NCBI GenBank assembly: GCA_017394765.1 | Contig: JAFPXF010000051.1 | Location: 75,040 to 139,039 of the forward strand | Reading direction: 5' to 3' | DNA length: 64,000 nt | DNA from: Bacteroidales bacterium | GTDB lineage: Bacteria > Bacteroidota > Bacteroidia > Bacteroidales > WCHB1-69 | Part shown: piece by piece, positions 37,171 through 45,438 of the stretch | How the letters are laid out: the number at the start of each line of letters is the position of its first letter | Position numbering within the stretch: the stretch's first letter is position 1 | Program-made: the position numbers and the translations under genes | Notes under the pieces: model-generated | What the model saw: only the letters and a program-made list of their open reading frames with translations | The model's database searches: none | What the model was told of the DNA's origin: nothing

Positions 37171-37845
37171 ATGAATATAGAAATCTGCTGCAACTCCATC
37201 CAGTCGGCCGCCAACGCCAAGGCGGCCGGTGCCACGCGTATCGAGCTGTGCCAAGACCTGGAAAACGGAGGGACCACCCCCTCGTATGCCGCCATCCGGC
37301 ACTGCGTGGAGAATCTCAAGCTTGATGTCTTCGTCCTGATCCGCCCCCGTTCCGGCGATTTTTGCTATAATGACATGGAGATAGAGACCATGGCGGAAGA
37401 TGTGCGCATCTGCAAGCAATTGGGCGTTGCCGGCATCGTGGTGGGCTTTCTCACACAGGAGGGCAACATCGACACCGCGCTGACCCGTCGGTTCGTGGAA
37501 CTTGCCGCTCCCCTGCCCGTTACCTTCCACCGGGCCTTCGATCGTTGTCCCGACTGGCAGCACTCCTTGGAACAAGTCATCAGTTGCGGGTGTGCTCGCA
37601 TCCTCACCTCCGGATGCATGCCCACCGTGGAGGAAGGTGCCGGGAACCTGCGGCAGATTGTGGAACGCGCAGGCAGTCGCATCACCATCCTGCCCGGTGG
37701 CGGCGTCACACCCGACAACGTGCGGTCGCTCATTGACACAACCGGCGTAAAAGAGGTGCACGGTTCTTGCAAGCACGCCATGCCGGGCGGCTACAACGAG
37801 ACCGATGGGACTAAGGTCAGACAACTGATTGACAACGCCCTATAA
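37171..37845 (+). CDS. cutC: CutC family protein
   Basis: ATG 37171 gives 224 residues of TIM-barrel CutC: ICCNSIQSAANAKAAGATRIELCQDLENGGTTPS at the N-terminus, VLIRPRSGDFCYND, TFHRAFDRCPDW, RILTSGCMP and ILPGGGVTPDNV. The name comes from copper tolerance in E. coli, but the enzymatic role is unclear and copper binding is disputed. It ends the DUF819-rlmI-cutC operon. A 7-bp-period repeat starts two bases past its stop codon. Confidence 0.9.
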   Translation: MNIEICCNSIQSAANAKAAGATRIELCQDLENGGTTPSYAAIRHCVENLKLDVFVLIRPRSGDFCYNDMEIETMAEDVRICKQLGVAGIVVGFLTQEGNIDTALTRRFVELAAPLPVTFHRAFDRCPDWQHSLEQVISCGCARILTSGCMPTVEEGAGNLRQIVERAGSRITILPGGGVTPDNVRSLIDTTGVKEVHGSCKHAMPGGYNETDGTKVRQLIDNAL

Positions 37846-37847
37846 GC

Positions 37848-37882
37848 CAGTGAGCAGTGATCAGTGAAGAGTGATCTGTTGA
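37848..37882 (+). repeat. 7-bp-period short tandem repeat after cutC
   Basis: Degenerate 7-mers in a row: CAGTGAG, CAGTGAT, CAGTGAA, GAGTGAT, CTGTTGA. The array begins two bases after the cutC stop codon. Confidence 0.75.
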
Positions 37883-37936
37883 GGTGGATGGCGATGGCAT
37901 GGCGTATGTAGTACAGGCCGTAGGTCTGCATTTCTG

Positions 37937-38063
37937 CCGCACCATTCCGCCACACCCCCTGTCGTTTCCGGCCACGGTGGACAGCCACCGTGTGGCGGAA
38001 CCTCCAACAACACCCGCAGTCATCCCTGGCCACGGCAGAAAGCCACCGTGTGGCGGAACCTCC
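37937..38063. repeat. Hairpin-forming direct repeat between cutC and the ligase-ACP-PlsC gene
   Basis: Two related 36-nt copies, 37970-38005 and 38028-38063, are 58 bp apart. Both contain GCCACCGTGTGGCGGAACCTCC preceded by GGCCACGG. Copy 1 folds on itself (CACGGTGG with CCACCGTG). An upstream TTCCGCCACAC at 37945-37955 is the exact reverse complement of GTGTGGCGGAA in either copy, so alternative hairpins are possible. It is non-coding and could act as a terminator-like or REP-like element. Confidence 0.7.
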
Positions 38064-38064
38064 C

Positions 38065-40551
38065 CTACTCTTTCTTTTCCTTCAAAGCGTCCTGGAAAAT
38101 GCTGAACACATAATCGCGTGTGGACTTGGGTTCATCACCGGGAAGTGGATACACCGGTTTTAAAAAACGCACGCTGATGGGGAATCTGAACCGGAAATAC
38201 GGCAATTTGCCCCAACGTCCCAATGCGCGTTCGGTCCCTTCTATCACAAGAGGGACAATCGGCACATTCAAAGCTTGGCTGATGATGGCGAATGTCTCCT
38301 TGAACTTGCCCAACTTGCCATCCTTGGAACGGGTACCCTCCGGGAAGATGATAACATTCTTGCCTCGCATCAAAGCAGCCGCCACCTGCTGCAAGGCGGC
38401 GGTGACATTCTGGTTGATATCCATGAGAATCAAGTTGTTCTTCTTGGCCATGAATGCCATGAACTTGGAACGCCAGTGCTTTGCCTTGGCAAAGAAATAG
38501 GTTCTTCGAGACTGCGCGACTGTCAATTGGGAGATAATGCTTGGGGCGTCCATGTAACTGCGGTGGTTGGCAATCATCAAACAAGGATCCTGAGGAATAT
38601 TCTCCATTCCCTGACCTTTGATTTTATAGACGACAGGCATGGCACAGCGAATGAAAGCATCTACACACCAGTGTGTTACACCTGGTTTATTCAGCCTTAC
38701 TTGAGATATTTTATCCAATAGTATCTCCCGCCATGATTTTTGATTGGAATGGGTGGCATGGGTTTGGGTTTCAATAAGCTCCGTCAAGGTACGCAGTGTG
38801 CTGCACTCCTCCAACTGGTTGGGCGTTATCTTCACGTCAAATGTGCTCTCCACATATGCCAACAGGGCCACACGCGTAAGCGAATCCATGGCAAGGTCGA
38901 TTTCGAAATGAGAATCCGGGGCGGCGGAAGTCCCTGTCTCAGCATCCACAAATTGTTTCAGCAAGTCGTAGGTCTCGCCCAGACTCTCCATCTCCGATTC
39001 AGCAGGTTTCTCTTCCTGATTCTTTTCCAGCAACGGTTCGAGCAGGAACCGCTGCAGTTTACCCAACTTTGTTTTGGGCAACTCTGTGGAGATCACATGT
39101 AAATTGCGCAGTCGCTTGTATGTGACAGCGTTTTTGTTGTAGTCCAGAATAGCATCGCGCACAGTGTCGTCGAGCGAGCGTCCGGTGTCATCACGCACGG
39201 CACTCATCTCAGGCACTACAATAGCCGTAAGGATGCCGTCGGGTGCGCACACACCGACCTCCTTGATACAGGCATAGTGTTTAGACAGAGCGTTTTCAAT
39301 CTCTTCGGGATTGATATTCTTGCCGTTAGAGGTGACAATAATGTCTTTGATGCGTCCTGTGAGCTTGAGCCCGTACTTGTCGAGGATTCCCGTGTCGCCG
39401 GTATGGAGCCATCCGTCCCGAATGACAGCCTCGGTCTCCTCTTCGCGGTGGTAGTAACCGGCCATCACGTTGTCGCCACGCACACAGACTTCTCCATTGT
39501 CGTCAATGCGGACCTCAATGCCTGGCAGCGGATGACCCGCATAGCCGATTTTGCGTCCGCCTGGGCGGGTGAAGCTGATCATAGGTGCCGTCTCCGTCAT
39601 GCCATAGCCTTCCAGCACATAGAACCCCAATGCTTTATAGATGCGTGCGGTCTCAATGGAGAGTGCAGCCCCGCCGGAGACCAGGAATTTGATGTGGCCG
39701 CCGAATTTCTTGTGCACCGCCGCGAAAACCGTCTTGGAGAGCCATTGCCATCCGATGGCGTTCACCATCTTGTAGAGCCAGCGCGTGATACGCCGTTCAT
39801 TGATTTTGGACATCACGCCCTTGGCCAACAGGTCGTAGAGTCGGGGCACACCGATGATGATGCTGATTTTGCCGTCATTGAGGGTTTGCAGCACACTTTC
39901 GGCATTGAGTTTGCTCGCGATGACCACGGTGGCGCCCACCCGCAGTGGGGCCACCATCGAGCCCATTAACGGGAAAGCATGGTGCAAGGGCAGCAGAATC
40001 ATCACATTGCGTTCCGGGTCGAAGATGTGGACGCTCTTGGAGACGGCATCCACATTGTAGAGGATGTTGCGATAGGTCAGCATCACGCCCTTGGGAGTGC
40101 CGGCCGTGCCTGAGGTGTAGATGATCAGCACCACGTCGTCGGGTTCCCCGGCGGGGATGTCCATCGGGACACGCTCGTTCACGTTTGCCACGGGAACCTC
40201 TTCCATCACAACCACACGGGTTGGCACACCTGACTCATGGAGCACCTTCTGCACCGAAGCACACCGTTCCGAGGTTGTCACCAAGACATCGGGGAGGGCA
40301 TCCTTCAGCACATACGCCAGCTCGTCGGGTGTGGCCAGCTCATCAATGGGAACGGCTATGGCCTTGGCATGGATGATGCCATAAAACGCGAAAATCCATT
40401 CCGGAGAGTTGGGGGCGAAGATGGCCACTTTGGACTCCTTTCCGATCGAGCCATACGCATCGGCATAGCATTGCGCATAACGCGAAAGGTCGTCGTATGT
40501 GTATCTCCTGTCCGCACATTGAATGGCGATCTTGTCGTGCAATCTAAGCAT
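38065..40551 (-). CDS. Fused acyl-AMP ligase, acyl carrier domain and PlsC-type acyltransferase
   Basis: An 828-residue three-part protein. Residues 1-510 form an AMP-dependent synthetase (YTSGTAGTPKG at 145-155, YGMTETAP near 316, GWLHTGD near 380). Residues about 525-600 form an acyl carrier domain whose phosphopantetheine Ser is in DLAMDSLTR (Ser557). Residues 630-828 form a PlsC acyltransferase (NHRSYMD at 662-668, FPEGTRS at 736-742). The order suggests that a free fatty acid is activated, loaded on the internal ACP and passed to a lysophospholipid or glycerolipid, as a self-contained version of Aas. It follows prs by 42 bp. Confidence 0.9.
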   Translation of the reverse strand: MLRLHDKIAIQCADRRYTYDDLSRYAQCYADAYGSIGKESKVAIFAPNSPEWIFAFYGIIHAKAIAVPIDELATPDELAYVLKDALPDVLVTTSERCASVQKVLHESGVPTRVVVMEEVPVANVNERVPMDIPAGEPDDVVLIIYTSGTAGTPKGVMLTYRNILYNVDAVSKSVHIFDPERNVMILLPLHHAFPLMGSMVAPLRVGATVVIASKLNAESVLQTLNDGKISIIIGVPRLYDLLAKGVMSKINERRITRWLYKMVNAIGWQWLSKTVFAAVHKKFGGHIKFLVSGGAALSIETARIYKALGFYVLEGYGMTETAPMISFTRPGGRKIGYAGHPLPGIEVRIDDNGEVCVRGDNVMAGYYHREEETEAVIRDGWLHTGDTGILDKYGLKLTGRIKDIIVTSNGKNINPEEIENALSKHYACIKEVGVCAPDGILTAIVVPEMSAVRDDTGRSLDDTVRDAILDYNKNAVTYKRLRNLHVISTELPKTKLGKLQRFLLEPLLEKNQEEKPAESEMESLGETYDLLKQFVDAETGTSAAPDSHFEIDLAMDSLTRVALLAYVESTFDVKITPNQLEECSTLRTLTELIETQTHATHSNQKSWREILLDKISQVRLNKPGVTHWCVDAFIRCAMPVVYKIKGQGMENIPQDPCLMIANHRSYMDAPSIISQLTVAQSRRTYFFAKAKHWRSKFMAFMAKKNNLILMDINQNVTAALQQVAAALMRGKNVIIFPEGTRSKDGKLGKFKETFAIISQALNVPIVPLVIEGTERALGRWGKLPYFRFRFPISVRFLKPVYPLPGDEPKSTRDYVFSIFQDALKEKKE

Positions 40552-40593
40552 CAGAAACAGTCAGAAATTTGGAATTTTATGAATTTCGGGTTA

Positions 40594-41526
40594 TTACACA
40601 TAGTAGTGCGTCGAGATGGAGGTGTCGTCCACAACGCTTTGGATAACTTTTGCCATAAGTTCGGAGACGGAGACCACTTTGATCCTGTCGCATTTTTTGC
40701 GGAATGGAATGGAGTCGGTAATGAGCACCTCGTCAAGGACGGAGTTCTCGATGTTCTCGATGGCGTTGCCGGAGAAGAGGCCGTGCGCGCACATGGCGCG
40801 GACGCTCTTGGCACCCATCTCCTTGATGCGGGCAGCCGCCTTGCAGAGCGTGCCGGCGGTGTCGATGATGTCATCCACAATAATGACATTCTTGTCCTGA
40901 ACATCACCGAGGATTTGAAGGGTTGCCACTTCATTCTGCTTCTCACGGTGTTTGTAGCCTATAACCAAGTCGCAATTGAGGGCCTTGGCATACGTGGAGG
41001 CACGTTTGGTGCCGCCCGTGTCGGGAGAGGCGATGCAAAGGTTCTCAAGATTCATGGCTTTCACAAAGGGAATGAAAACATTGGAGGCGAAAAGATGGTC
41101 AACCGGCACCTCAAAGAATCCCTGGATCTGGTCAGCATGCAGGTCCATGGTGATCACGCGCGTGACACCGGCCGCGGTGAGCAGGTTACACATCAATTTG
41201 GCCCCGATGGAGGTACGTGGCTTGTCTTTGCGGTCCTGACGCGCATAGCCGAAATAGGGCATCACCGCCACGATGTTGCGTGCGGAAGCGCGCTTCGCGG
41301 CATCAATCGTGATGAGCAATTCGATAATGTTGTCAGACGGTGCGAAGGTCGGTTGGATGAGAAAAACATTCTTTCCCCTGATGGTGTCATTGAAATAGAC
41401 CTGGATTTCACCATCCTTGAATTGGAGGATATCCACAGGGAACAAGGGTTTTTGCAGATGTTCTGCAATGCGTCTTGCCAGTTCAGGGTTGGCTCGACCC
41501 GCAACTAAAACGTATTCGTAATCCAT
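40594..41526 (-). CDS. prs: Ribose-phosphate pyrophosphokinase
   Basis: A 310-residue PRPP synthetase. FKDGEIQVYFNDTIRGKNVFLIQ, the ATP loop YFGYARQDRKDKPRTSIGAK, TMDLHADQIQGFF and the PRPP-binding VIIVDDIIDTAGTLCKAA are all present. It makes PRPP from ribose 5-phosphate and ATP for purine, pyrimidine and amino-acid synthesis, and therefore supports the pyr operon at 49.7 kb. It has its own promoter; the ligase-ACP-PlsC gene follows. Confidence 0.96.
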   Translation of the reverse strand: MDYEYVLVAGRANPELARRIAEHLQKPLFPVDILQFKDGEIQVYFNDTIRGKNVFLIQPTFAPSDNIIELLITIDAAKRASARNIVAVMPYFGYARQDRKDKPRTSIGAKLMCNLLTAAGVTRVITMDLHADQIQGFFEVPVDHLFASNVFIPFVKAMNLENLCIASPDTGGTKRASTYAKALNCDLVIGYKHREKQNEVATLQILGDVQDKNVIIVDDIIDTAGTLCKAAARIKEMGAKSVRAMCAHGLFSGNAIENIENSVLDEVLITDSIPFRKKCDRIKVVSVSELMAKVIQSVVDDTSISTHYYV

Positions 41527-41571
41527 AACTTGCTGATATTTGTAGATTTTAGGTTTTTAATTGTCTGACTG

Positions 41572-41579
41572 CAAAAGTA
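41572..41579 (-). promoter_or_regulatory. -7 element of prs
   Basis: TACTTTTG on the minus strand followed by CAGTC, 46 bp before the prs ATG. Confidence 0.7.
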
Positions 41580-41639
41580 TATACTGTTTGCGTAAACTGC
41601 AAAAAAAACTTGTTACTTTTTATCAACAAAGAAAACCGG

Positions 41640-42729
41640 TCATTTTTTGCCTCCGCTCATCAGGTAAGCTTTGATGAATTCATCCAAGTCTCCATCCAGC
41701 ACTGCGTTGACATTTCCGGTCTCATAGCCTGTGCGAAGGTCCTTGACCATCTTATAGGGTTGCAGCACATAACTGCGGATTTGGCTCCCCCACTCTATCC
41801 TTTTCTTGGTGCCTTCTATCTCGGCCAATTTTTCACGTTTCTTCTCCAGCTCAATCTGGTACAGGCGCGACTTGAGCATGCGCATGGCCATTTCCCGGTT
41901 CTGGATCTGCGAGCGGGTGACCTGGCATTCCACGATAATGCCGGAGGGATGGTGGTGAAGGCGCACGGCCGTTTCCACCTTGTTGACATTCTGCCCGCCA
42001 TGGCCGCTGGAGCGATAGGTATCCCAGCTGATGTCGGCGGGATTGATGTCGATGACGATGTCATCGTTGATGATAGGGTATGCGAAGACGGATGCGAAGG
42101 TGGTGTGCCGACGATTGGCCGCATCGAACGGCGAGAGGCGCACCAATCGGTGAACGCCGATCTCGCTCTTAAGGTATCCGTATGCGTAGGGACCGTCCAA
42201 TTCGACAGACACCGACTTGATGCCCACCACATCGCCTTCCTGGCGGTCCAGCAACTTGATGGAGTAATTGTTGCGTTCTGCCCAGCGGGTGTACATGCGC
42301 AACAGCATCTCTGCCCAGTCGCAACTTTCGGTGCCGCCCGCACCCGAGTTGATATTGATGACGACGTTGAGGGAGTCCTCCTCGTCGCGCATCATATTCC
42401 GGAATTCAAGAGCCTCCACGGCTTTGAGGGCCTTGGCATACGCCGCGTCAACCTCCTGTTCGGTAGCCTCCCCCGCGTCGTGGAACTCGTCCAGGACGGA
42501 AAGCTCGTCACAAAGTTCCTCGGCTGCAGCATAGTCCTGCACCCAAGTCTTCAGCGCGCTGATTTCCCGCATCAGCTTCTCCGCGGCCTTGGGATCGTCC
42601 CAGAAGCCGTCCTGCTGTGTGGCACGCTCCTTTTCCGCTATCTCGGATTTCTTGCCATCGACGTCAAAGATACCTCCTTAGCTCACCGAGCCTGGCTATA
42701 AGGTTTTTGATTTGTTCGGATGTGGTCAT
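41640..42729 (-). CDS. prfB: Peptide chain release factor 2, with programmed +1 frameshift
   Basis: Translation starts at ATG 42729 and reads 21 codons ([21 protein letters not shown]) to an in-frame TGA at 42666-42664. The site AGG-TAT-CTT-TGA-C, preceded by the Shine-Dalgarno-like AAGGAGG, is the classic RF2 +1 frameshift signal. The shifted frame continues [13 protein letters not shown] from 42665 to the stop at 41640, giving 362 residues. RF2-specific SPF ([11 protein letters not shown]) and the catalytic GGQ ([11 protein letters not shown]) are present. RF2 terminates at UGA and UAA, so its level is autoregulated through this TGA. Any annotation beginning at the internal ATG 42572 is truncated. 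Confidence 0.96.
42664..42680 (-). promoter_or_regulatory. RF2 programmed frameshift site
   Basis: On the minus strand: TAAGGAGG, TAT, slippery CTT and TGA, followed by C. The SD-like sequence is spaced as in E. coli prfB. Confidence 0.93.
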
Positions 42730-42769
42730 ACTATTTTTTTTGCAGGGCCTGCACAAGGCGTTGGCCGTA

Positions 42770-43210
42770 TTATGAATTGATACTATTTTGAATTTCACTC
42801 ATCCCAAAGCCACGCGACAGCAAGAAGCGCACCAGTTTCGGCTTGTCGTTGCAATCGGCGGCATGTTGGCGTTTCCATTTCTCGATGGTGTTGGACAGCA
42901 TTTGAACATACTCCTCTTCGTCCACCGCATCCAAGGCATTGTCTATCAATTGAGGTTCAATCTTTTTGGCATAAAGATGCTGCCGGATTTTCAGCTTTCC
43001 CCACTGGTCGTTCAACTTGCTTCGCACGAAAATGTCAACATAACGCTCCTCATTGAGGAAGTCGTGCTCGCGCAGGCGTCGGATAATCTCATCGCGTTGG
43101 GCCACGGAACACGGCATCGTGGTCAGTTTTTTCCGGACATCAAACTCACAGCGCTCCTGAAAGGCGCAGAAGCGTTCCAATTGGCTGAGCAGTTCGGCAG
43201 GCACGTCCAT
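42770..43210 (-). CDS. recX: RecX-family regulatory protein
   Basis: A 146-residue, charge-rich helical protein matching RecX: CAFQERCEFDVRKKL, IIRRLREHDFLNEERYVDIFVRSKLNDQWGKLKIRQHLYAKKI and KPKLVRFLLSRGFGMSEI are the three repeats of three helices. RecX restrains RecA filaments. recA is not adjacent. It sits 24 bp after the RNase E/G gene and before prfB on the same strand. Confidence 0.88.
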   Translation of the reverse strand: MDVPAELLSQLERFCAFQERCEFDVRKKLTTMPCSVAQRDEIIRRLREHDFLNEERYVDIFVRSKLNDQWGKLKIRQHLYAKKIEPQLIDNALDAVDEEEYVQMLSNTIEKWKRQHAADCNDKPKLVRFLLSRGFGMSEIQNSINS

Positions 43211-43234
43211 GTTACGAGTTGTTTCAGGGCTGGG

Positions 43235-44857
43235 TTATTTTTTCGATTTGGCCTTGGGATTCTTTTGGGGAGTTTCCTCCTTCACCGTTGAATCGCTCCA
43301 AAGCATGATTTCATCATTGTCAAGATTGAAGAAGTGGTGCTCCATCAAGTGATAGCTATGGTTTGCGACCAATTTGATGCGTTTCTTGTATTTCCATCTC
43401 CATTTCATCAAAATGGAGGGGAAACCTTGTTTAAGGTATGCGGCCACAAAGGGGTGTACCATAATAGTCGCGCCCTTCTCACCCTGTTTGTCGAACAGGA
43501 ATTCCAGCATATTGGCCAAATCGTCCTCAATCAGGATGGGCGGTTTCACCTTGCCAGTGCCTCGGCAGGTCGGACATTGTTCGGTGGTTTCGATGATTGT
43601 GGCTTGACGTACGCGCTGACGTGTGATCTGCATGACGCAGAACTTGTTGAGGGGCAGTATGGTGTGTTTGGCTTTGTCGTTGGCCATGAACTCTTCCATG
43701 GCCTTATAGAGGGCAAGTCGGTTTTTGGCATCGTGCAGATCGACAAAGTCGATGCAGATAATGCCGCCCATGTCACGCAGTCGGAGTTGGCGGGCAATTT
43801 CAGCGGCGGCGATAAGATTGGTGTTCAGGGCATTCTCTTCCGGGGTCTGGCTTGACTTGACCCGGTTGCCGCTGTTGACGTCAATGACATGCATGGCCTC
43901 GGTGTGTTCTATGATAAGATAAACGCCGCTGCGCACGGTGACCACCTTGCCGAAGGAGCTCTTGATCTGCTTGGCGACGCCGAAGCGTTCGAAGATGGGT
44001 TGCTTGTCATTGTATTGTTTAACGATATTCTCCTTGTCGGGAGAATAGAGATGCACGAAACTCTTCACCTCCTTGAAGGCATCCGGTGTATCGACATGGA
44101 TGGCCTGGAAAGAGTCGTTCAGCATCTCGCGGAGCAGGGAGGAGATGCAATCTTCCTCTTGGCTCACGCGCACAGGGGGCTTGGACGCGAACAGGTTTTC
44201 GACAGCGGTGTCCCATTTGTAACGCAGGTGGTCAAGGTCGGCAGACAGTTCCTCGGCAGTGTGGTGCTCCGCATTGGTGCGGATAATGACGCCGAAATTG
44301 CGGGGCTTGATGCCCTGTACAAGCGATTTGAGTCGCTTGCGTTCCTCGCCGCTGCGTATTTTCTGGGAAATCGTGACTTTGTCGTTAAAGGGCACCAACA
44401 CGAGATAACGTCCCGCGAAAGAGACCTCCGTCGTGACGCGGGGGCCTTTTGTGGAGATCGGCTCCTTGGCCACCTGGACCATCAACTGCTGGCCCGAAGT
44501 GATGACATCGCTGATCCGCCCGTTTTTGGGGACTTCGTCCAAATACTGCACACGACTGATGCTGCGTTTGCCTGTCGTGACAGCCTGGCTCACGAATGCA
44601 TTGACCGTGCGCGCATTGACACCCAAGTCCAAATAATGCAGAAATGCCTCCTTGTCGCTGCCCACATCCACAAATGCGGCGTTGAGCCCCGGCATTATTT
44701 TCTTCACCTTGCCCAAATAGATGTCGCCCACAGAAAATTGCATGGAGGATTTCTCTCTATGAATCTCCATCAATTTCTTGTCTTCCAGCACGGCCACCTG
44801 TACCTCATTGCCATGAGATGTGATGACAATCTCTTTCGATATTTGGGTTTCACTCAT
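43235..44857 (-). CDS. rng: Ribonuclease E/G
   Basis: A 540-residue RNase G-type protein. An S1-like domain with insertions covers residues 38-150 (VGDIYLGKVKKIMPGLNAAFVDVGSDKEAFLHYLDL). A nuclease core follows, with metal-binding aspartates in IDVNSG (D326) and CIDFVD (D370). The Zn-link CPTCRGTGK lies at 428-436. There is no long C-terminal scaffold as in E. coli RNase E, and it ends in a Lys-rich tail. It processes rRNA and decays mRNA. A hairpin lies between its start and the upstream ribosomal-protein gene. Confidence 0.94.
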   Translation of the reverse strand: MSETQISKEIVITSHGNEVQVAVLEDKKLMEIHREKSSMQFSVGDIYLGKVKKIMPGLNAAFVDVGSDKEAFLHYLDLGVNARTVNAFVSQAVTTGKRSISRVQYLDEVPKNGRISDVITSGQQLMVQVAKEPISTKGPRVTTEVSFAGRYLVLVPFNDKVTISQKIRSGEERKRLKSLVQGIKPRNFGVIIRTNAEHHTAEELSADLDHLRYKWDTAVENLFASKPPVRVSQEEDCISSLLREMLNDSFQAIHVDTPDAFKEVKSFVHLYSPDKENIVKQYNDKQPIFERFGVAKQIKSSFGKVVTVRSGVYLIIEHTEAMHVIDVNSGNRVKSSQTPEENALNTNLIAAAEIARQLRLRDMGGIICIDFVDLHDAKNRLALYKAMEEFMANDKAKHTILPLNKFCVMQITRQRVRQATIIETTEQCPTCRGTGKVKPPILIEDDLANMLEFLFDKQGEKGATIMVHPFVAAYLKQGFPSILMKWRWKYKKRIKLVANHSYHLMEHHFFNLDNDEIMLWSDSTVKEETPQKNPKAKSKK

Positions 44858-44880
44858 ATTTCAGGGGTCTATAAAAACAA

Positions 44881-44923
44881 TGAAAACTAAACGTGGCACA
44901 AGTGGGGCCTCGTTTAGTTTTCA
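44881..44923 (-). terminator. Perfect 13-bp hairpin upstream of rng
   Basis: TGAAAACTAAACG pairs perfectly with CGTTTAGTTTTCA around 17 nt; on the minus strand it is followed by ATTGTTTTTAT. It may terminate or attenuate HU/ribosomal-protein transcription before rng, or control rng mRNA decay. Confidence 0.7.
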
Positions 44924-44943
44924 TTCATTCAACTCATAAGAGA

Positions 44944-45033
44944 CTATTTGTTCTTATGTCTGTTCTTTCTCAGACGTTTTTTTCTCTTATGAGTGGACAT
45001 TTTATGTCTCTTTCTTTTCTTACCACTTGGCAT
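44944..45033 (-). CDS. Small basic ribosomal protein, AURKAIP1/COX24 (bS22/mS38-like) family
   Basis: A 29-residue reading frame from ATG 45033 to TAG: MPSGKKRKRHKMSTHKRKKR followed by LRKNRHKNK. Sixteen or more residues are Lys, Arg or His. It matches the very short AURKAIP1/COX24-domain proteins encoded in Bacteroidota genomes and related to mycobacterial bS22 and mitochondrial mS38, which bind rRNA. It lies between HU (25 bp upstream) and RNase E/G and is easily missed because of its size. Assignment is from sequence resemblance. Confidence 0.85.
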   Translation of the reverse strand: MPSGKKRKRHKMSTHKRKKRLRKNRHKNK

Positions 45034-45058
45034 AGTTATAAGGTTTTGGGGTTATGAT

Positions 45059-45343
45059 TTATTTTGTTGATTTCTTCACAGCGTTGACAAACGTCTTGCA
45101 GGGCTTGAAGGCCGGGATGTTATGAGCGGGAATGGTAATGGTTTCGTTCTTGGAGATATTACGAGCAGTCTTCATGGCTCTCTCTTTGATGATGAAACTA
45201 CCGAAACCTCTCAAATAAACATTCTCGCCGCCGACCATAGAGTTCTTAACGGAGGACATGAAAACTTCAACGATGGTTTGCACGCTGTTTTTGTCAAAAC
45301 CAGTCTTGTTGGAAATCTCATTAACGATATCAGCTTTCGTCAT
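45059..45343 (-). CDS. hup: HU-family DNA-binding protein
   Basis: A 94-residue histone-like protein: MTKADIVNEISNKTGFDK, VYLRGFGSFIIKERAMKTARNISKNETITIPAHNIPAFKPCKTF. The arm motif GFGSF and the PAxxxPxFKP ending are characteristic. It bends and compacts DNA as a dimer. It has its own promoter and is probably followed on the same transcript by the 29-residue ribosomal protein. Confidence 0.95.
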   Translation of the reverse strand: MTKADIVNEISNKTGFDKNSVQTIVEVFMSSVKNSMVGGENVYLRGFGSFIIKERAMKTARNISKNETITIPAHNIPAFKPCKTFVNAVKKSTK

Positions 45344-45392
45344 AATTTTTAAAATTTTAATGTTAAAAAATACAGTGTTCTAATTGAGGGCG

Positions 45393-45400
45393 CAAAAATA
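45393..45400 (-). promoter_or_regulatory. -7 element of hup
   Basis: TATTTTTG on the minus strand followed by CGCCC, 50 bp before the hup ATG. Confidence 0.75.
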
Positions 45401-45438
45401 CAATTATTTTGCTTACGCTCCGCTATTTATGAAAAAAA

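Noticed and set aside
37917..38063. The direct repeats after cutC as a CRISPR array
   Set aside because: There are only two imperfect copies, the spacer is 22 bp, and no cas genes are present.
41640..42572. prfB as a gene starting at the internal ATG 42572
   Set aside because: This would drop the conserved N-terminal domain. The upstream 21-codon leader and CTT-TGA-C frameshift site explain the apparent truncation.
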